Shown here: in pieces, positions 43,407 through 52,851 of the stretch
How positions within the stretch are numbered: the stretch's first letter is position 1
Layout of the letters: the number at the start of each line of letters is the position of its first letter
From: Streptomyces sp. CCM_MD2014
GTDB taxonomy: Bacteria > Actinomycetota > Actinomycetes > Streptomycetales > Streptomycetaceae
Direction of reading: 5' to 3'
DNA length: 64,000 bases
Assembly (NCBI RefSeq): GCF_000772045.1
Contig: NZ_CP009754.1
Location: forward strand, 4,464,001 to 4,528,000
Program-made: the position numbers and the translations under genes
The notes under the pieces: model-generated
The model's input: only the letters and a program-made list of their open reading frames with translations
Database searches by the model: none
What the model was told of the DNA's origin: nothing

Positions 43407-44300
43407 ATGAGTGATCACGAAGCCGGGCGGGTCCGCCGGTTCTGGGAGGAGCTCGGTCTGCCCGGGCTGGTCGACGTGCACACGCACTTCATGCCCGAGC
43501 GCGTGCTGCGCAAGGTCTGGGCCTACTTCGACGCCCTCGGGCCGCTGACCGGCGGCGTCGAGTGGCCGATCACCTACCGGCAGGAGGAGGACGAACGCGC
43601 CGATCTCCTGCGCGCGTTCAGGGTGCGGGCCTTCACCGCCATGCTCTACCCGCACAAGCCGGGCATGGCCGAGTGGCTCAACGACTGGGCGGTGGACTTC
43701 GCCCGCCGCACCCCCGACTGCCTGCACACCTCCACCCTCTTCCCCGAGCCGGGCGTCGAGGCGTACGTCCGCCGGGCCGTCGAGGCGGGGGCGCGGATCT
43801 TCAAGGCGCACGTGCAGGTGGGGGCGTACGACCCGGCCGACCCGCTGCTCGACCCGGCGTGGGGCGTGCTCGCCGAGGCGGGCGTCCCGGTCGTCGTCCA
43901 CTGCGGTTCGGGGCCGGCGCCCGGCAAGCACACCGGACCCGAGCCGATCGCCCGCGTCCTGGCCCGCCACCCCCGGCTGCGGCTGGTGGTCGCCCACATG
44001 GGCATGCCCGAGTACGAGGACTTCTTGGACCTCGCCGAGCGGTACGGCCAGGTGCGGCTGGACACGACCATGGCGTTCACCGACTTCAGCGAGCGGCTCG
44101 CGCCCTTCCCGCGCCGCGCGCTGCCCCGGCTGGCGGACCTCGGCGACCGCGTCCTGCTCGGCACCGACTTCCCCAACATCCCGTATCCCTATCTGCACCA
44201 GCTGCACGCCCTGGAGCGGCTGGGTCTGGGGGAGGCGTGGCTGCGCGGGGTGTGCCACGACAACGCGGCCCGGCTGTTCGGGCTGCCGGGCGATGGCTGA
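43407..44300 (+). CDS. Amidohydrolase family 2 (ACMSD-like) metal hydrolase
   Basis: 297 residues of the amidohydrolase TIM-barrel. Metal ligands: His pair in LVDVHTHFMPE, His in PVVVHCGSG, His in LVVAHMGMPE and Asp in LLGTDFPNIPYPY. The members decarboxylate or hydrolyse small ring compounds; the substrate is not known. ATG 43407. The regulator gene follows 76 bases after its stop. Confidence 0.88.
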   Translation: MSDHEAGRVRRFWEELGLPGLVDVHTHFMPERVLRKVWAYFDALGPLTGGVEWPITYRQEEDERADLLRAFRVRAFTAMLYPHKPGMAEWLNDWAVDFARRTPDCLHTSTLFPEPGVEAYVRRAVEAGARIFKAHVQVGAYDPADPLLDPAWGVLAEAGVPVVVHCGSGPAPGKHTGPEPIARVLARHPRLRLVVAHMGMPEYEDFLDLAERYGQVRLDTTMAFTDFSERLAPFPRRALPRLADLGDRVLLGTDFPNIPYPYLHQLHALERLGLGEAWLRGVCHDNAARLFGLPGDG

Positions 44301-44311
44301 GGGGCCCGCGG

Positions 44312-44355
44312 GTTTCTCAGAGAAATCACAGCTTGGGGAAAGAACCCTCTCAGAG
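44312..44355 (+). promoter_or_regulatory. Candidate response-regulator sites upstream of the two-component operon
   Basis: TTTCTCAGAGAAA (44313-44325) is an inverted repeat. CTCAGAG occurs at 44316-44322 and again at 44349-44355, 33 bases (three helical turns) apart. TCTCAG-N5-TCACAG within the first copy has the 11-base period of OmpR-family direct repeats. Likely autoregulatory sites. Confidence 0.5.
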
Positions 44356-44376
44356 CGTCCCGACAGGCTGTCCGCC

Positions 44377-45114
44377 ATGACCACGACCTCGCCCCAGGGG
44401 CGCACCGAACTGCTGAGGCCGGACGGGAGCCCCGTCCGGGTGCTTGTAGTGGACGACGAGCAGTCCATCACCGAGCTGCTGTCCATGGCCCTGCGCTACG
44501 AGGGCTGGCAGATCCGCAGCGCGGGCGACGGCCACGGCGCCGTCCGGGCCGCACGCGACTTCCGGCCCGACGCCGTCGTACTGGACATGATGCTGCCCGA
44601 CATGGACGGCCTGAGCGTGCTGGGGCGGCTGCGCCGCGACCTGCCGGACGTGCCGGTGCTGTTCCTGACCGCCAAGGACGCCGTCGAGGACCGTATCGCC
44701 GGGCTGACCGCGGGCGGGGACGACTACGTCACCAAGCCGTTCAGCCTGGAGGAGGTCGTCGCCCGGCTGCGCGGACTGATCCGCCGCTCCGGCGCCGCCG
44801 ACCGGCGTTCCGACTCCGTCCTCGTCGTCGGCGACCTCACCCTCGACGAGGACAGTCACGAGGTCACCCGGGGCGGCGACGGCATCCACCTCACCGCCAC
44901 CGAGTTCGAGCTGCTGCGGTTCCTGATGCGCAACCCGCGGCGGGTGCTGAGCAAGGCGCAGATCCTGGACCGGGTGTGGTCGTACGACTTCGGCGGGCAG
45001 GCCAACGTCGTCGAGCTGTACATCTCCTACCTGCGCCGGAAGATCGACGCGGGGCGCGAGCCGATGATCCACACCCGGCGGGGTGCCGGATACCTGATCA
45101 AGCCCGCGGCATGA
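44377..45114 (+). CDS. OmpR-family response regulator
   Basis: 245 residues. Receiver with VLVVDDEQSI acidic pair, phosphoacceptor Asp70 in VVLDMMLPD, and Lys in YVTKPFSLEE; winged-helix C-terminal domain (LTATEFELLRFLMRNPRRVLS, RVWSYDF, RRGAGYLIK). The ATG at 44377 is used because the upstream codons contain the presumed operators. Its stop overlaps the kinase start (ATGA). Confidence 0.94.
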   Translation: MTTTSPQGRTELLRPDGSPVRVLVVDDEQSITELLSMALRYEGWQIRSAGDGHGAVRAARDFRPDAVVLDMMLPDMDGLSVLGRLRRDLPDVPVLFLTAKDAVEDRIAGLTAGGDDYVTKPFSLEEVVARLRGLIRRSGAADRRSDSVLVVGDLTLDEDSHEVTRGGDGIHLTATEFELLRFLMRNPRRVLSKAQILDRVWSYDFGGQANVVELYISYLRRKIDAGREPMIHTRRGAGYLIKPAA

Positions 45115-46661
45115 CCCGGCGGCGACGACCGCGGCCGCGGACCCTGCGGACGCGGCTCGTCGTCGCGTCCGTGGCGCTGATCGCGGTGGTGTGCGCGGTG
45201 ATCGGCACGGTGACGACCCTCGCGCTGCGCTCGCACCTGTACGAGCAGTTGGACGGGCAGGTGCGCGAGGTCGCGGCCCGGGTCTCCGGCTTCGGGCCGC
45301 CGGGTGAACCGGGGGGCGGGGGCGGGCTCAAGCAGCGGATGGACCTCGACGAGTTCGTCCGGCACGGCGGTCCGCAGCCGCGCGACACGATCGTCGCCGA
45401 GACGCGGGACGGTGCCGTCGTCGACGCCAAGTACGGCAAGAAGGACGACGAGAGCACGGACCCCAGCAGGACGACCCCGGTCTCCCTCGACGAGGACCAG
45501 CGCACCGCGCTCGCCTCCGTCCCCCGGGACGGCGAGGCGCACACCGTCGAGATCCCCGGCCTCGGTGACTACCGCGTCGAGTACCACGACGGCTACTACG
45601 CGGGCCTGCCCACCGACGAGGCCGACGGCACCGTCAGCACCCTGGTCCTCGTGGAGGCCAGCGTCACCGCCGCCGGTCTCGTCGCCGCCTCCCTCGCCGG
45701 GGCCGTCATCGTCGGCGTCGCCACCCGCCCCCTGCGCCGGGTCGCCGCCACCGCGGGCCGGGTCTCCGAACTGCCCCTGCACGCGGGCGAGGTGAACCTC
45801 GACGAACGGGTCCCGGAGTCCGAGTGCGACCCGCACACCGAGGTGGGGCGGGTCGGCTCCGCGCTCAACCGGATGCTGAACCACGTCCACGGAGCCCTGC
45901 ACGCACGCCAGCAGAGCGAGACGCGGGTACGGCAGTTCGTCGCCGACGCCAGCCACGAACTGCGCACCCCCCTCGCCTCCATCCGCGGCTACGCCGAACT
46001 CACCCGCCGGGGAGGCGAACGGGTCGGCCCCGACACCCGGCACGCGCTGGGCCGCATCGAGTCCGAGGCCGGCCGCATGACCCTGCTCGTCGAGGACCTG
46101 CTGCTGCTCGCCCGCCTGGACGCCGGACGCCCGCTGGAGTTCGGCCGGACCGACCTCGTACCGCTCGTCGTGGACACCGTCAGCGACGCCCGCGCCGCCG
46201 GGCTCGACCACACCTGGCGGCTCGACCTGCCCGACGAACCGGCCCTCGTGTCGGCGGACCCCGCCCGGCTCCAGCAGGTGCTGGTCAACCTGCTGGGCAA
46301 CGCCCGCAGCCACACCCCGCCGGGCACGACCGTCACCGCGCGCGTGCGGGGCGCCGGGGAGTGGCTGTGCGTGGACGTGGAGGACGACGGGCCGGGCATC
46401 CCGGCGGCCTTGCTGCCGCACGTCTTCGAGCGGTTCGCCCGCGGCGACTCGGCGCGCTCCCGCGCGACCGGTTCGACCGGCCTCGGGCTCGCCATCGTGC
46501 AGGCCGTGACGGCCGCGCACGGCGGCGGTGTGACGGTCGACAGCGCGCCGGGCCGGACGGTCTTCACCGTGTACCTGCCCGCGGTCGGGGACCGGGCGGA
46601 CGCGTCCGCGCACTCACAGGCACGGCACAGTCTCACCACACGGGTACGACAGGGGAGTTGA
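45111..46661 (+). CDS. Sensor histidine kinase
   Basis: 516 residues. Two membrane helices (VVASVALIAVVCAVIGTVTTLAL at about 16-38; VEASVTAAGLVAASLAGAVIVGV at about 180-203) enclose a ~140-residue external sensor with a Gly-rich patch. HAMP, then DHp with His282 in ASHELRTPL, N box QVLVNLLGNARSHTPPG, G1 EDDGPGIP, G2 TGLGLAIV. It partners the regulator before it, with which it overlaps. Confidence 0.94.
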   Translation: MTRRRRPRPRTLRTRLVVASVALIAVVCAVIGTVTTLALRSHLYEQLDGQVREVAARVSGFGPPGEPGGGGGLKQRMDLDEFVRHGGPQPRDTIVAETRDGAVVDAKYGKKDDESTDPSRTTPVSLDEDQRTALASVPRDGEAHTVEIPGLGDYRVEYHDGYYAGLPTDEADGTVSTLVLVEASVTAAGLVAASLAGAVIVGVATRPLRRVAATAGRVSELPLHAGEVNLDERVPESECDPHTEVGRVGSALNRMLNHVHGALHARQQSETRVRQFVADASHELRTPLASIRGYAELTRRGGERVGPDTRHALGRIESEAGRMTLLVEDLLLLARLDAGRPLEFGRTDLVPLVVDTVSDARAAGLDHTWRLDLPDEPALVSADPARLQQVLVNLLGNARSHTPPGTTVTARVRGAGEWLCVDVEDDGPGIPAALLPHVFERFARGDSARSRATGSTGLGLAIVQAVTAAHGGGVTVDSAPGRTVFTVYLPAVGDRADASAHSQARHSLTTRVRQGS

Positions 46662-46675
46662 GAAGTGTCGGTCCC

Positions 46676-48154
46676 ATGCGAACCGACTCTTCTCCCGGCT
46701 CCCTGCCGGCGCGGGAGCACCTCCCGGCCGCAGGAGCCGGTACGCCTGTCCTGGACGTAGTGGTCCCCGTCTACAACGAGGAGAAGGACCTCGGGCCGTG
46801 CGTGCGCAGACTGCACGAGCACCTCACCCGGACGTTCCCCTACGCCTTCCGCATCACGGTCGCCGACAACGCCTCCACGGACGGCACCCCGCAGGTCGCG
46901 GCCGGTCTGGCGGCGGACCTCCCGGCGGTCAGGTCCGTCCGGCTGGAGCAGAAGGGGCGCGGCCGGGCGCTGCGGACCGTCTGGTCGGCGTCGGACGCCC
47001 CGGTCCTGGCCTACATGGACGTGGACCTCTCCACCGACCTGAACGCGCTGCTGCCGCTGGTCGCCCCGCTGATCTCCGGTCACTCGGACCTCGCGATCGG
47101 CTCCCGGCTCGCCCGCAGCTCCCGGGTGGTGCGCGGCGCCAAGCGGGAGTTCATCTCCCGCACCTACAACCTCATCCTGCGCGGCTCCCTCCAGGCCCGC
47201 TTCTCCGACGCCCAGTGCGGTTTCAAGGCGATCCGCCGGGACGTGGCCCAGGTGCTGCTGCCGCTGGTGGAGGACACCGGCTGGTTCTTCGACACCGAGA
47301 TGCTGGTGCTCGCCGAGCGCGCCGGGTGCCGCATCCACGAGGTGCCGGTCGACTGGATCGACGACCCGGACTCCACCGTGCACATCGTGCGCACGGCGAC
47401 CGAGGACCTCAAGGGCGTGTGGCGGGTCGGCAAGGCCCTGGCCACCGGTTCGCTGCCGCTGGACCGGCTGGGCCGCCCCTTCGGCGACGACCCGCGCGAC
47501 CGCGAACTGAACGGCGTACCGCAGGGGCTGGCCCGGCAGCTCGTGGGCTTCTGCGTCGTCGGCGCCCTGTCCACCCTCTTCTACCTCCTCCTCTACAGCG
47601 GTTTCCGCCACTTCGCCGGCTCCCAGTTCGCCAACGCGCTCGCTCTGCTGGTCTCGGCCGTCGCCAACACCGCCGCCAACCGGAGGCTGACCTTCGGGGT
47701 ACGGGGCCGGGGAGGCGCCGTGCGGCACCAGGCGCAGGGGCTGGTGGTCTTCGGCATCGGCCTGGCGCTGACCAGCGGCTCGCTGGCCGCCCTGAGCGCG
47801 GCGAGCGCCGACCCGGACCACTCCACCGAGCTGGCGGTACTGATCGCCGCCAACCTCGCGGCCACCGTGCTGCGCTTCCTGCTCTTCCGCGCCTGGGTCT
47901 TCCCGGACGCGGAGCCAACGGCCCCGGCGGGGAAGCCGCTGCTGCCGGAGCCAGGCCCGCAGGAGTCCCGCCTGTCGGAGTCCCGCTCTCCGGAGTCCCG
48001 CATGCCGGAGTCACGCCTGCCTGAATCCCGGCTTCCGGAGACCCACCGCCCGGAACCTCACCTTCCGGACCCGTACCGGACCTGGAGCGACGCCACCGTG
48101 CGGCTCCAGCCGGTACGCCACGCCGACACCGACCACTCCAGGGACGCCCGATGA
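46676..48154 (+). CDS. GT2 glycosyltransferase fused to GtrA-like membrane domain
   Basis: 492 residues. The N-terminal GT2 domain (25-260) is of the dolichyl/polyprenyl-phosphate mannose synthase kind: VVVPVYNEEKDLG, AYMDVDLSTDL (DxD region), DAQCGFKAIRRD. The C-terminal GtrA-type domain has four helices (QLVGFCVVGALSTLFYLLLY onward). A tail of (S)xPE-type SR repeats (ESRLSES, ESRMPES) follows. It probably makes or flips a lipid-linked sugar. It starts 14 bases after the kinase gene, and its stop overlaps the next ATG. Confidence 0.9.
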   Translation: MRTDSSPGSLPAREHLPAAGAGTPVLDVVVPVYNEEKDLGPCVRRLHEHLTRTFPYAFRITVADNASTDGTPQVAAGLAADLPAVRSVRLEQKGRGRALRTVWSASDAPVLAYMDVDLSTDLNALLPLVAPLISGHSDLAIGSRLARSSRVVRGAKREFISRTYNLILRGSLQARFSDAQCGFKAIRRDVAQVLLPLVEDTGWFFDTEMLVLAERAGCRIHEVPVDWIDDPDSTVHIVRTATEDLKGVWRVGKALATGSLPLDRLGRPFGDDPRDRELNGVPQGLARQLVGFCVVGALSTLFYLLLYSGFRHFAGSQFANALALLVSAVANTAANRRLTFGVRGRGGAVRHQAQGLVVFGIGLALTSGSLAALSAASADPDHSTELAVLIAANLAATVLRFLLFRAWVFPDAEPTAPAGKPLLPEPGPQESRLSESRSPESRMPESRLPESRLPETHRPEPHLPDPYRTWSDATVRLQPVRHADTDHSRDAR

Positions 48155-50331
48155 CGACGCACTACGGCCCGGCCGTGCACACCCCCGCCGACAACGACGG
48201 GGGACCCCCCTCCGAGGCGCCGGCGCCGCCCGGCCACCACCGGCCCCGGCGGTCCCGCTTCGGCCGGCCGTGGCGCGGCCGCCCCGAGGACCCGCGCTGG
48301 GTGCGCCCCGCCTTCCTCGCCCTCCTGACGGCCACCGCCCTGCTCTACCTGTACAACCTCGACGCGTCCGGCTGGGCCAACTCCTTCTACTCGGCGGCCG
48401 TGCAGGCGGGCAGCCAGTCCTGGAAGGCGTTCTTCTTCGGCTCGCTCGACGCCGGCAACGCCATCACCGTCGACAAGCCCCCGGCCGCGCTGTGGCCGAT
48501 GGCGCTGGCGGTACGGATCCTCGGGCTCTCCTCCTGGTCGATCCTCGTCCCCGAGGTGCTGATGGGGGTGGGCACGGTCGCCGTCGTCTACGCGGCCGTG
48601 CGCCGCCGGTTCAGCCCCGCGGCCGGACTGATCGCGGGCGCCGTGCTCGCGCTCACGCCCGTCGCCGCGCTGATGTTCCGCTTCAACAACCCGGACGCGC
48701 TCCTCGCCCTGCTGATGTCCCTCGCCTGCTACCTCGTCGTACGGGCGCTGGAGGACGGCCGGTCCAAGTGGCTGGTGTGGGCGGGTGTCGCGATCGGCTT
48801 CGCGTTCCTGGCGAAGACCCTCCAGGCCTTCCTGATCCTGCCCGCGCTCGCCCTCGTGTACGGCGTCTGTGCACCGGTGCGGCTGAGGAGGCGCCTCGGC
48901 CAACTCGCCCTGGCGACCGCCGCGATCGTCGTCTCCGGGGGCTGGTGGGTCGCGGTCGTGGAGCTGTGGCCGGCGTCGTCCCGGCCGTACGTCGGCGGCT
49001 CGCAGAACAACAGCTTCCTGGAGCTGACCTTCGGCTACAACGGCCTGGGCCGGCTCAACGGCGAGGAGACCGGCAGCGTCGGCGGCGGCGGTGGTCCCGG
49101 CGGCGGTGGCGGCGGGCAGTGGGGCGAGACCGGCTGGGACCGGATGTTCAACTCCGAGATCGGCGGCCAGATCTCCTGGCTGCTCCCGGCCGCGCTGATC
49201 CTGCTCGTCGCGGGGCTGCTCGCCACGCGCCGCGCCGCCCGCACGGACGCCGTACGCGCGTCCTTCCTGGTGTGGGGCGGCTCGCTGCTGACGACCGCGG
49301 CCGTCTTCAGCTACATGGCCGGCATCTTCCACCAGTACTACACGGTGGCCCTCGCGCCGTACCTGGCGGCGGTCGTCGGCATGGGCGCGGCGACGCTGTG
49401 GGAGCGACGGGGACGGATCTGGGCGTCGCTGGCGCTCGCCGCCGCCGTCACGGCGAGCGCGGCCTGGGGATACGTCCTGCTGGGCCGCACACCGGAGTAC
49501 CTGCCCTGGCTGCGGATGCCCGTCCTGGCCGGCGGCCTGGTCGCCGCACTCGGGCTCGTCTTCGCCGGCCGGCTGGGGCGGCGGACGGCGCTCGCGGCGG
49601 CGGGCCTCGGCCTCGTGGCGTCGCTGGCCGCGCCCACCGCGTACACGCTGAGCACCGTCCGGGAGGGACACAGCGGCTCCATCGTCACGGCCGGCCCGTC
49701 CGGCGCGAGCATGCGGGGCGGCGGGCCCGGGGGCGGAGGCTTCCCGGGCGGCGGGAATGCGCCGGGCCGGGGGCAGGGCCAGGGGCAGAGCCAGGGTGGG
49801 CCCGGGGGCGGCGGCTTCCCCGGTGGCGGCACCGCCCCGGGCACCGGGGGGAACAACCAGAACGGCCAGGCACCGAACGGACAGATGCCGAACGGTCAGA
49901 GCAACCAGAACGGCCCGGCCGGCGAAGGCGGCCGGATGGGCGGCGCGGGCGGCGGCATGGGCGGACTGCTCAACGGCGCCGAAGTCGGCTCCGAGGCGAA
50001 GAAGCTGCTGGCGGCCGACGCCGACTCCTACACGTGGGTCGCCGCGGCGGTCGGCTCCCAGAACGCCGCGAGCTACCAGCTCGGCACCGGCGAGCCGGTG
50101 ATGGCGATCGGCGGCTTCAACGGCACGGACCCGTCACCGACCCTGGCGCAGTTCAAGGAGTACGTGGCGGACGGCAGGATCCACTACTTCATCGCCGGCG
50201 GCGGGACGGGCGGCGGCATGGGCGGCGACTCCGGCTCCGCCTCGCGGATCACCTCGTGGGTCGAGGCCACCTTCAAGGAGGTCACGGTCGGCTCGGCCAC
50301 CTTCTACGACCTCACCGCGCCGACGGACTGA
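48151..50331 (+). CDS. ArnT/PMT-like membrane glycosyltransferase with Gly-rich extracellular insert
   Basis: 726 residues of the GT39/GT83 (PMT_2, YycA-like) superfamily. About 11 membrane helices; first-loop motif NAITVDKPPAALW carries the catalytic acidic residue (VDKPP). A Gly-rich insert (GGPGGGGFPGGG repeats with N/Q-rich patch, about 500-600) precedes a soluble external C-terminal domain (DADSYTWVAAAVGSQNAAS). It would transfer the sugar from the lipid carrier made by the previous gene to a surface target. Overlaps that gene by four bases (ATGA). Confidence 0.9.
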   Translation: MTTHYGPAVHTPADNDGGPPSEAPAPPGHHRPRRSRFGRPWRGRPEDPRWVRPAFLALLTATALLYLYNLDASGWANSFYSAAVQAGSQSWKAFFFGSLDAGNAITVDKPPAALWPMALAVRILGLSSWSILVPEVLMGVGTVAVVYAAVRRRFSPAAGLIAGAVLALTPVAALMFRFNNPDALLALLMSLACYLVVRALEDGRSKWLVWAGVAIGFAFLAKTLQAFLILPALALVYGVCAPVRLRRRLGQLALATAAIVVSGGWWVAVVELWPASSRPYVGGSQNNSFLELTFGYNGLGRLNGEETGSVGGGGGPGGGGGGQWGETGWDRMFNSEIGGQISWLLPAALILLVAGLLATRRAARTDAVRASFLVWGGSLLTTAAVFSYMAGIFHQYYTVALAPYLAAVVGMGAATLWERRGRIWASLALAAAVTASAAWGYVLLGRTPEYLPWLRMPVLAGGLVAALGLVFAGRLGRRTALAAAGLGLVASLAAPTAYTLSTVREGHSGSIVTAGPSGASMRGGGPGGGGFPGGGNAPGRGQGQGQSQGGPGGGGFPGGGTAPGTGGNNQNGQAPNGQMPNGQSNQNGPAGEGGRMGGAGGGMGGLLNGAEVGSEAKKLLAADADSYTWVAAAVGSQNAASYQLGTGEPVMAIGGFNGTDPSPTLAQFKEYVADGRIHYFIAGGGTGGGMGGDSGSASRITSWVEATFKEVTVGSATFYDLTAPTD

Positions 50332-50356
50332 CCGCCCGGCGCCCGCCCGAGAAGGT

Positions 50357-50394
50357 GTTGTACAGCGTATAGTGAACGCTATACGCTGTACAAC
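50357..50394 (+). promoter_or_regulatory. 38-base palindromic operator touching the start codon
   Basis: Arms GTTGTACAGCGTATAG (50357-50372) and CTATACGCTGTACAAC (50379-50394) are perfect complements around TGAACG. The next base is the A of the ATG. TTGTAC at 50358 and TATACG at 50380, 16 bases apart, could be -35 and -10, giving a start at or next to the ATG. Confidence 0.8.
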
Positions 50395-51897
50395 ATGACG
50401 ACGTCCCCGCAGGAATCCTCCAGGGCACGGGAGACCGCGCCCCCGGTCCGGGGCCACCCGCAGCGCTGGCTGATCCTCGGTGTCATCAGCCTCGCCCAGC
50501 TGACGGTGGTCCTGGACAACACCGTGCTGAACGTGGCCATCCCCTCGCTCACCGACGAGCTGGGGGCGGCCACGTCGGACATCCAGTGGATGATCAACGC
50601 CTACTCGCTCGTCCAGTCCGGGCTGCTGCTCACCGCGGGCAGCGCGGCCGACCGGTACGGCCGCAAGAAGATGCTCGCCGCCGGTCTCGCCCTGTTCGGG
50701 CTCGGCTCGCTGGCCGCCGGACTGGCCGACACCACCGGCCAGTTGATCGCGGCGCGGGCCGGCATGGGCGTCGGCGGGGCACTGCTGCTGACCACCACGC
50801 TCGCCGTGGTCATGCAGATCTTCGCGCCCGCCGAGCACGCGAAGGCGATCGGCATCTGGAGCGCGGTCAGCGCGCTCGGCTTCGCGTGCGGACCGCTGAT
50901 CGGCGGCTTCGTCCTCGACCACTTCTGGTGGGGTGCGATCTTCCTGATCAACCTGCCGGTGGTGGCCCTCGGCCTGGTCGCGGTCGTGACCCTGGTCCCC
51001 GAGTCGAAGAACCGGCAGGGCGACCGCCCCGACCTGCCGGGCGCCGTCCTCTCCACGGTCGGCATGGCCGCGTTGGTCTACGCGATCATCTCCGGCCCCG
51101 AGCACGGCTGGGCGTCGGGCAGGGTCCTGGCCACGGCCGCCGTCGCCGTGGGGGTGCTCGCGCTCTTCGCCTGCTGGGAGAGCCGCGTTCCGTATCCGAT
51201 GCTCGACCTCGGCTTCTTCCGCGACCAGCGGTTCACCGGCGCCGTGGCCGGTCTCGTGCTGATCACCTTCGGCATGGGCGGCGCGCTCTTCCTGCTCACC
51301 CAGCACCTGCAGTTCGTCCTCGGGTACGGCCCGCTGGAGGCCGGGCTGCGGACGGCGCCGCTGGCCCTGACGGTGGTCCTGCTGAACTTCTCCGGCGTGG
51401 CGGCGAAGTGGCTGGCCGGGCTGGGCACGCCGGTCGCGGTGCTGCTGAGCATGGTGCTGATGTCGGCGGGCCTGGTGGCCATCGCCACGCTGACCGGGCT
51501 GGGCTACGCCGGCACACTGCTGGGGCTGCTGCTGATCGGCGTGGGGTGCGCGCTCGGCAACCCGGCCATGGCCCACGCGCTGATGAGCGCGATCCCGCCG
51601 GCCAAGGCGGGGGTCGGCGCGGGCGTCAACGGCACGCTGGCGGAGTTCGGCAACGGGCTGGGCGTGGCCGTCCTCGGGGCGGTGCTGAACTCCCGGTTCG
51701 CGGCGCTGACGCCCGTCGCGGCGACGTCGCTTCCCGCGGCGCTGGCCTCGGCGGAGGGGGAGGGCGAGCGGGGGCGCGTCCTGGACGCGTTCTCCTCCGG
51801 GATGGAGAGCAGTCAGTCGGTGGGGGCGGTGGCGGTGTTGCTGGGCGGGGTGGTGGCGGCGGTGTTGCTGCGGAGGGCGGAGCGGGCCGGCGCCTAA
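50395..51897 (+). CDS. DHA2-family MFS drug exporter (EmrB/QacA type)
   Basis: 500 residues with about 14 membrane helices. Motif C-like and A-like sequences are present: LAQLTVVLDNTVLNVAIPSL at helix 1 and AADRYGRKKML in loop 2-3. Drug/H+ antiport is expected. No Shine-Dalgarno precedes ATG 50395; the operator abuts it, so the mRNA may be leaderless. The TetR gene 145 bases downstream on the same strand is the likely regulator. Confidence 0.9.
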   Translation: MTTSPQESSRARETAPPVRGHPQRWLILGVISLAQLTVVLDNTVLNVAIPSLTDELGAATSDIQWMINAYSLVQSGLLLTAGSAADRYGRKKMLAAGLALFGLGSLAAGLADTTGQLIAARAGMGVGGALLLTTTLAVVMQIFAPAEHAKAIGIWSAVSALGFACGPLIGGFVLDHFWWGAIFLINLPVVALGLVAVVTLVPESKNRQGDRPDLPGAVLSTVGMAALVYAIISGPEHGWASGRVLATAAVAVGVLALFACWESRVPYPMLDLGFFRDQRFTGAVAGLVLITFGMGGALFLLTQHLQFVLGYGPLEAGLRTAPLALTVVLLNFSGVAAKWLAGLGTPVAVLLSMVLMSAGLVAIATLTGLGYAGTLLGLLLIGVGCALGNPAMAHALMSAIPPAKAGVGAGVNGTLAEFGNGLGVAVLGAVLNSRFAALTPVAATSLPAALASAEGEGERGRVLDAFSSGMESSQSVGAVAVLLGGVVAAVLLRRAERAGA

Positions 51898-52042
51898 GAG
51901 CCCGGGCGGTGGGGCAGGTGTGCGGCTGGGGCGCCGTTGTGGCCGGTGGCGCCCGCGCGGCGGAGCAGCAGGTTGTCACGCCCCGCGCCCCCTCAAGGGA
52001 CGCCTAGCATGACCGGTGATGGTGAGAGCGAGGTAGGTGCGC

Positions 52043-52801
52043 ATGGCGAAGGCAGGGCGGCAGGGGCCCCGGGCCAGTGTGTGGCTGAACGGGGAGGGCC
52101 GGCGCGGTGGGCGTCGCGGGGGGCAGCCCTCCGGGCTCGACCGGGACCGGATCACCCGGGTCACCGTCCGGCTGCTGGACGCCGAGGGCCTGACGGGGTT
52201 CTCCATGCGCCGCCTGGCCGCCGAGCTGAACGTCACCGCGATGTCCGTCTACTGGTACGTCGACACCAAGGACGAGCTGCTCGAACTCGCCCTGGACGCC
52301 GTCTTCGGCGAGCTGCGCCACCCGGACCCGGACGCCGGCCTCGACTGGCGCGAGGAACTGCGCGCCCTGGCCCGGGAGAACCGGGCCCTGCTGGTGCGCC
52401 ACCCCTGGCTGTCCCGGCTGGTCGGCACCTACCTCAACATCGGGCCGCACTCGCTGGCCTTCTCCCGGTCGGTGCAGAACGTGGTGCGCCGCAGCGGGCT
52501 GCCCGCCCACCGTCTCACCGGCGCCATCTCCGCCGTCTTCCAGTTCGTCTACGGCTACGGCACCATCGAAAGCCGCTTCCTCGCCCGGGTGGCGGACACC
52601 GGGCTGAGCCCGGACGAGTACTTCCAGGACTCCATGCGCGCGGTGACCGAGGTGCCGGACAGCGCGGGCACCATCGAGGACGCCCGGGACATCATGGCGG
52701 CCCGGGGCGGCGACACCGTCGCGGAGATGCTGGACCGGGACTTCGAGTTCGCCCTCGACCTGCTCGTCGCGGGCATCGACGCGATGGTCGGACGGGACTG
52801 A
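52043..52801 (+). CDS. TetR regulator with TetR_C-type domain
   Basis: 252 residues. Basic N-terminus, HTH at about 35-80 (LDRDRITRVTVRLLDAEGL, MRRLAAELNVTAMSVYWYV) and a long C-terminal ligand domain like that of true TetR (LLVRHPWLSRLVGTYLNIGP). ATG 52043 follows GGTAGGTGCGC. It is the probable repressor of the exporter before it through the 38-base palindrome. Confidence 0.9.
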   Translation: MAKAGRQGPRASVWLNGEGRRGGRRGGQPSGLDRDRITRVTVRLLDAEGLTGFSMRRLAAELNVTAMSVYWYVDTKDELLELALDAVFGELRHPDPDAGLDWREELRALARENRALLVRHPWLSRLVGTYLNIGPHSLAFSRSVQNVVRRSGLPAHRLTGAISAVFQFVYGYGTIESRFLARVADTGLSPDEYFQDSMRAVTEVPDSAGTIEDARDIMAARGGDTVAEMLDRDFEFALDLLVAGIDAMVGRD

Positions 52802-52851
52802 CCCGGAGCCGCCCGCACGTCGCGGCCGCACACCCCCGGCCGGCGGGGCCC

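Noticed and set aside
45989..47821. 610-codon open frame on the minus strand
   Set aside because: Opposite the kinase and GT2 genes, no domain, biased composition. A shadow frame.
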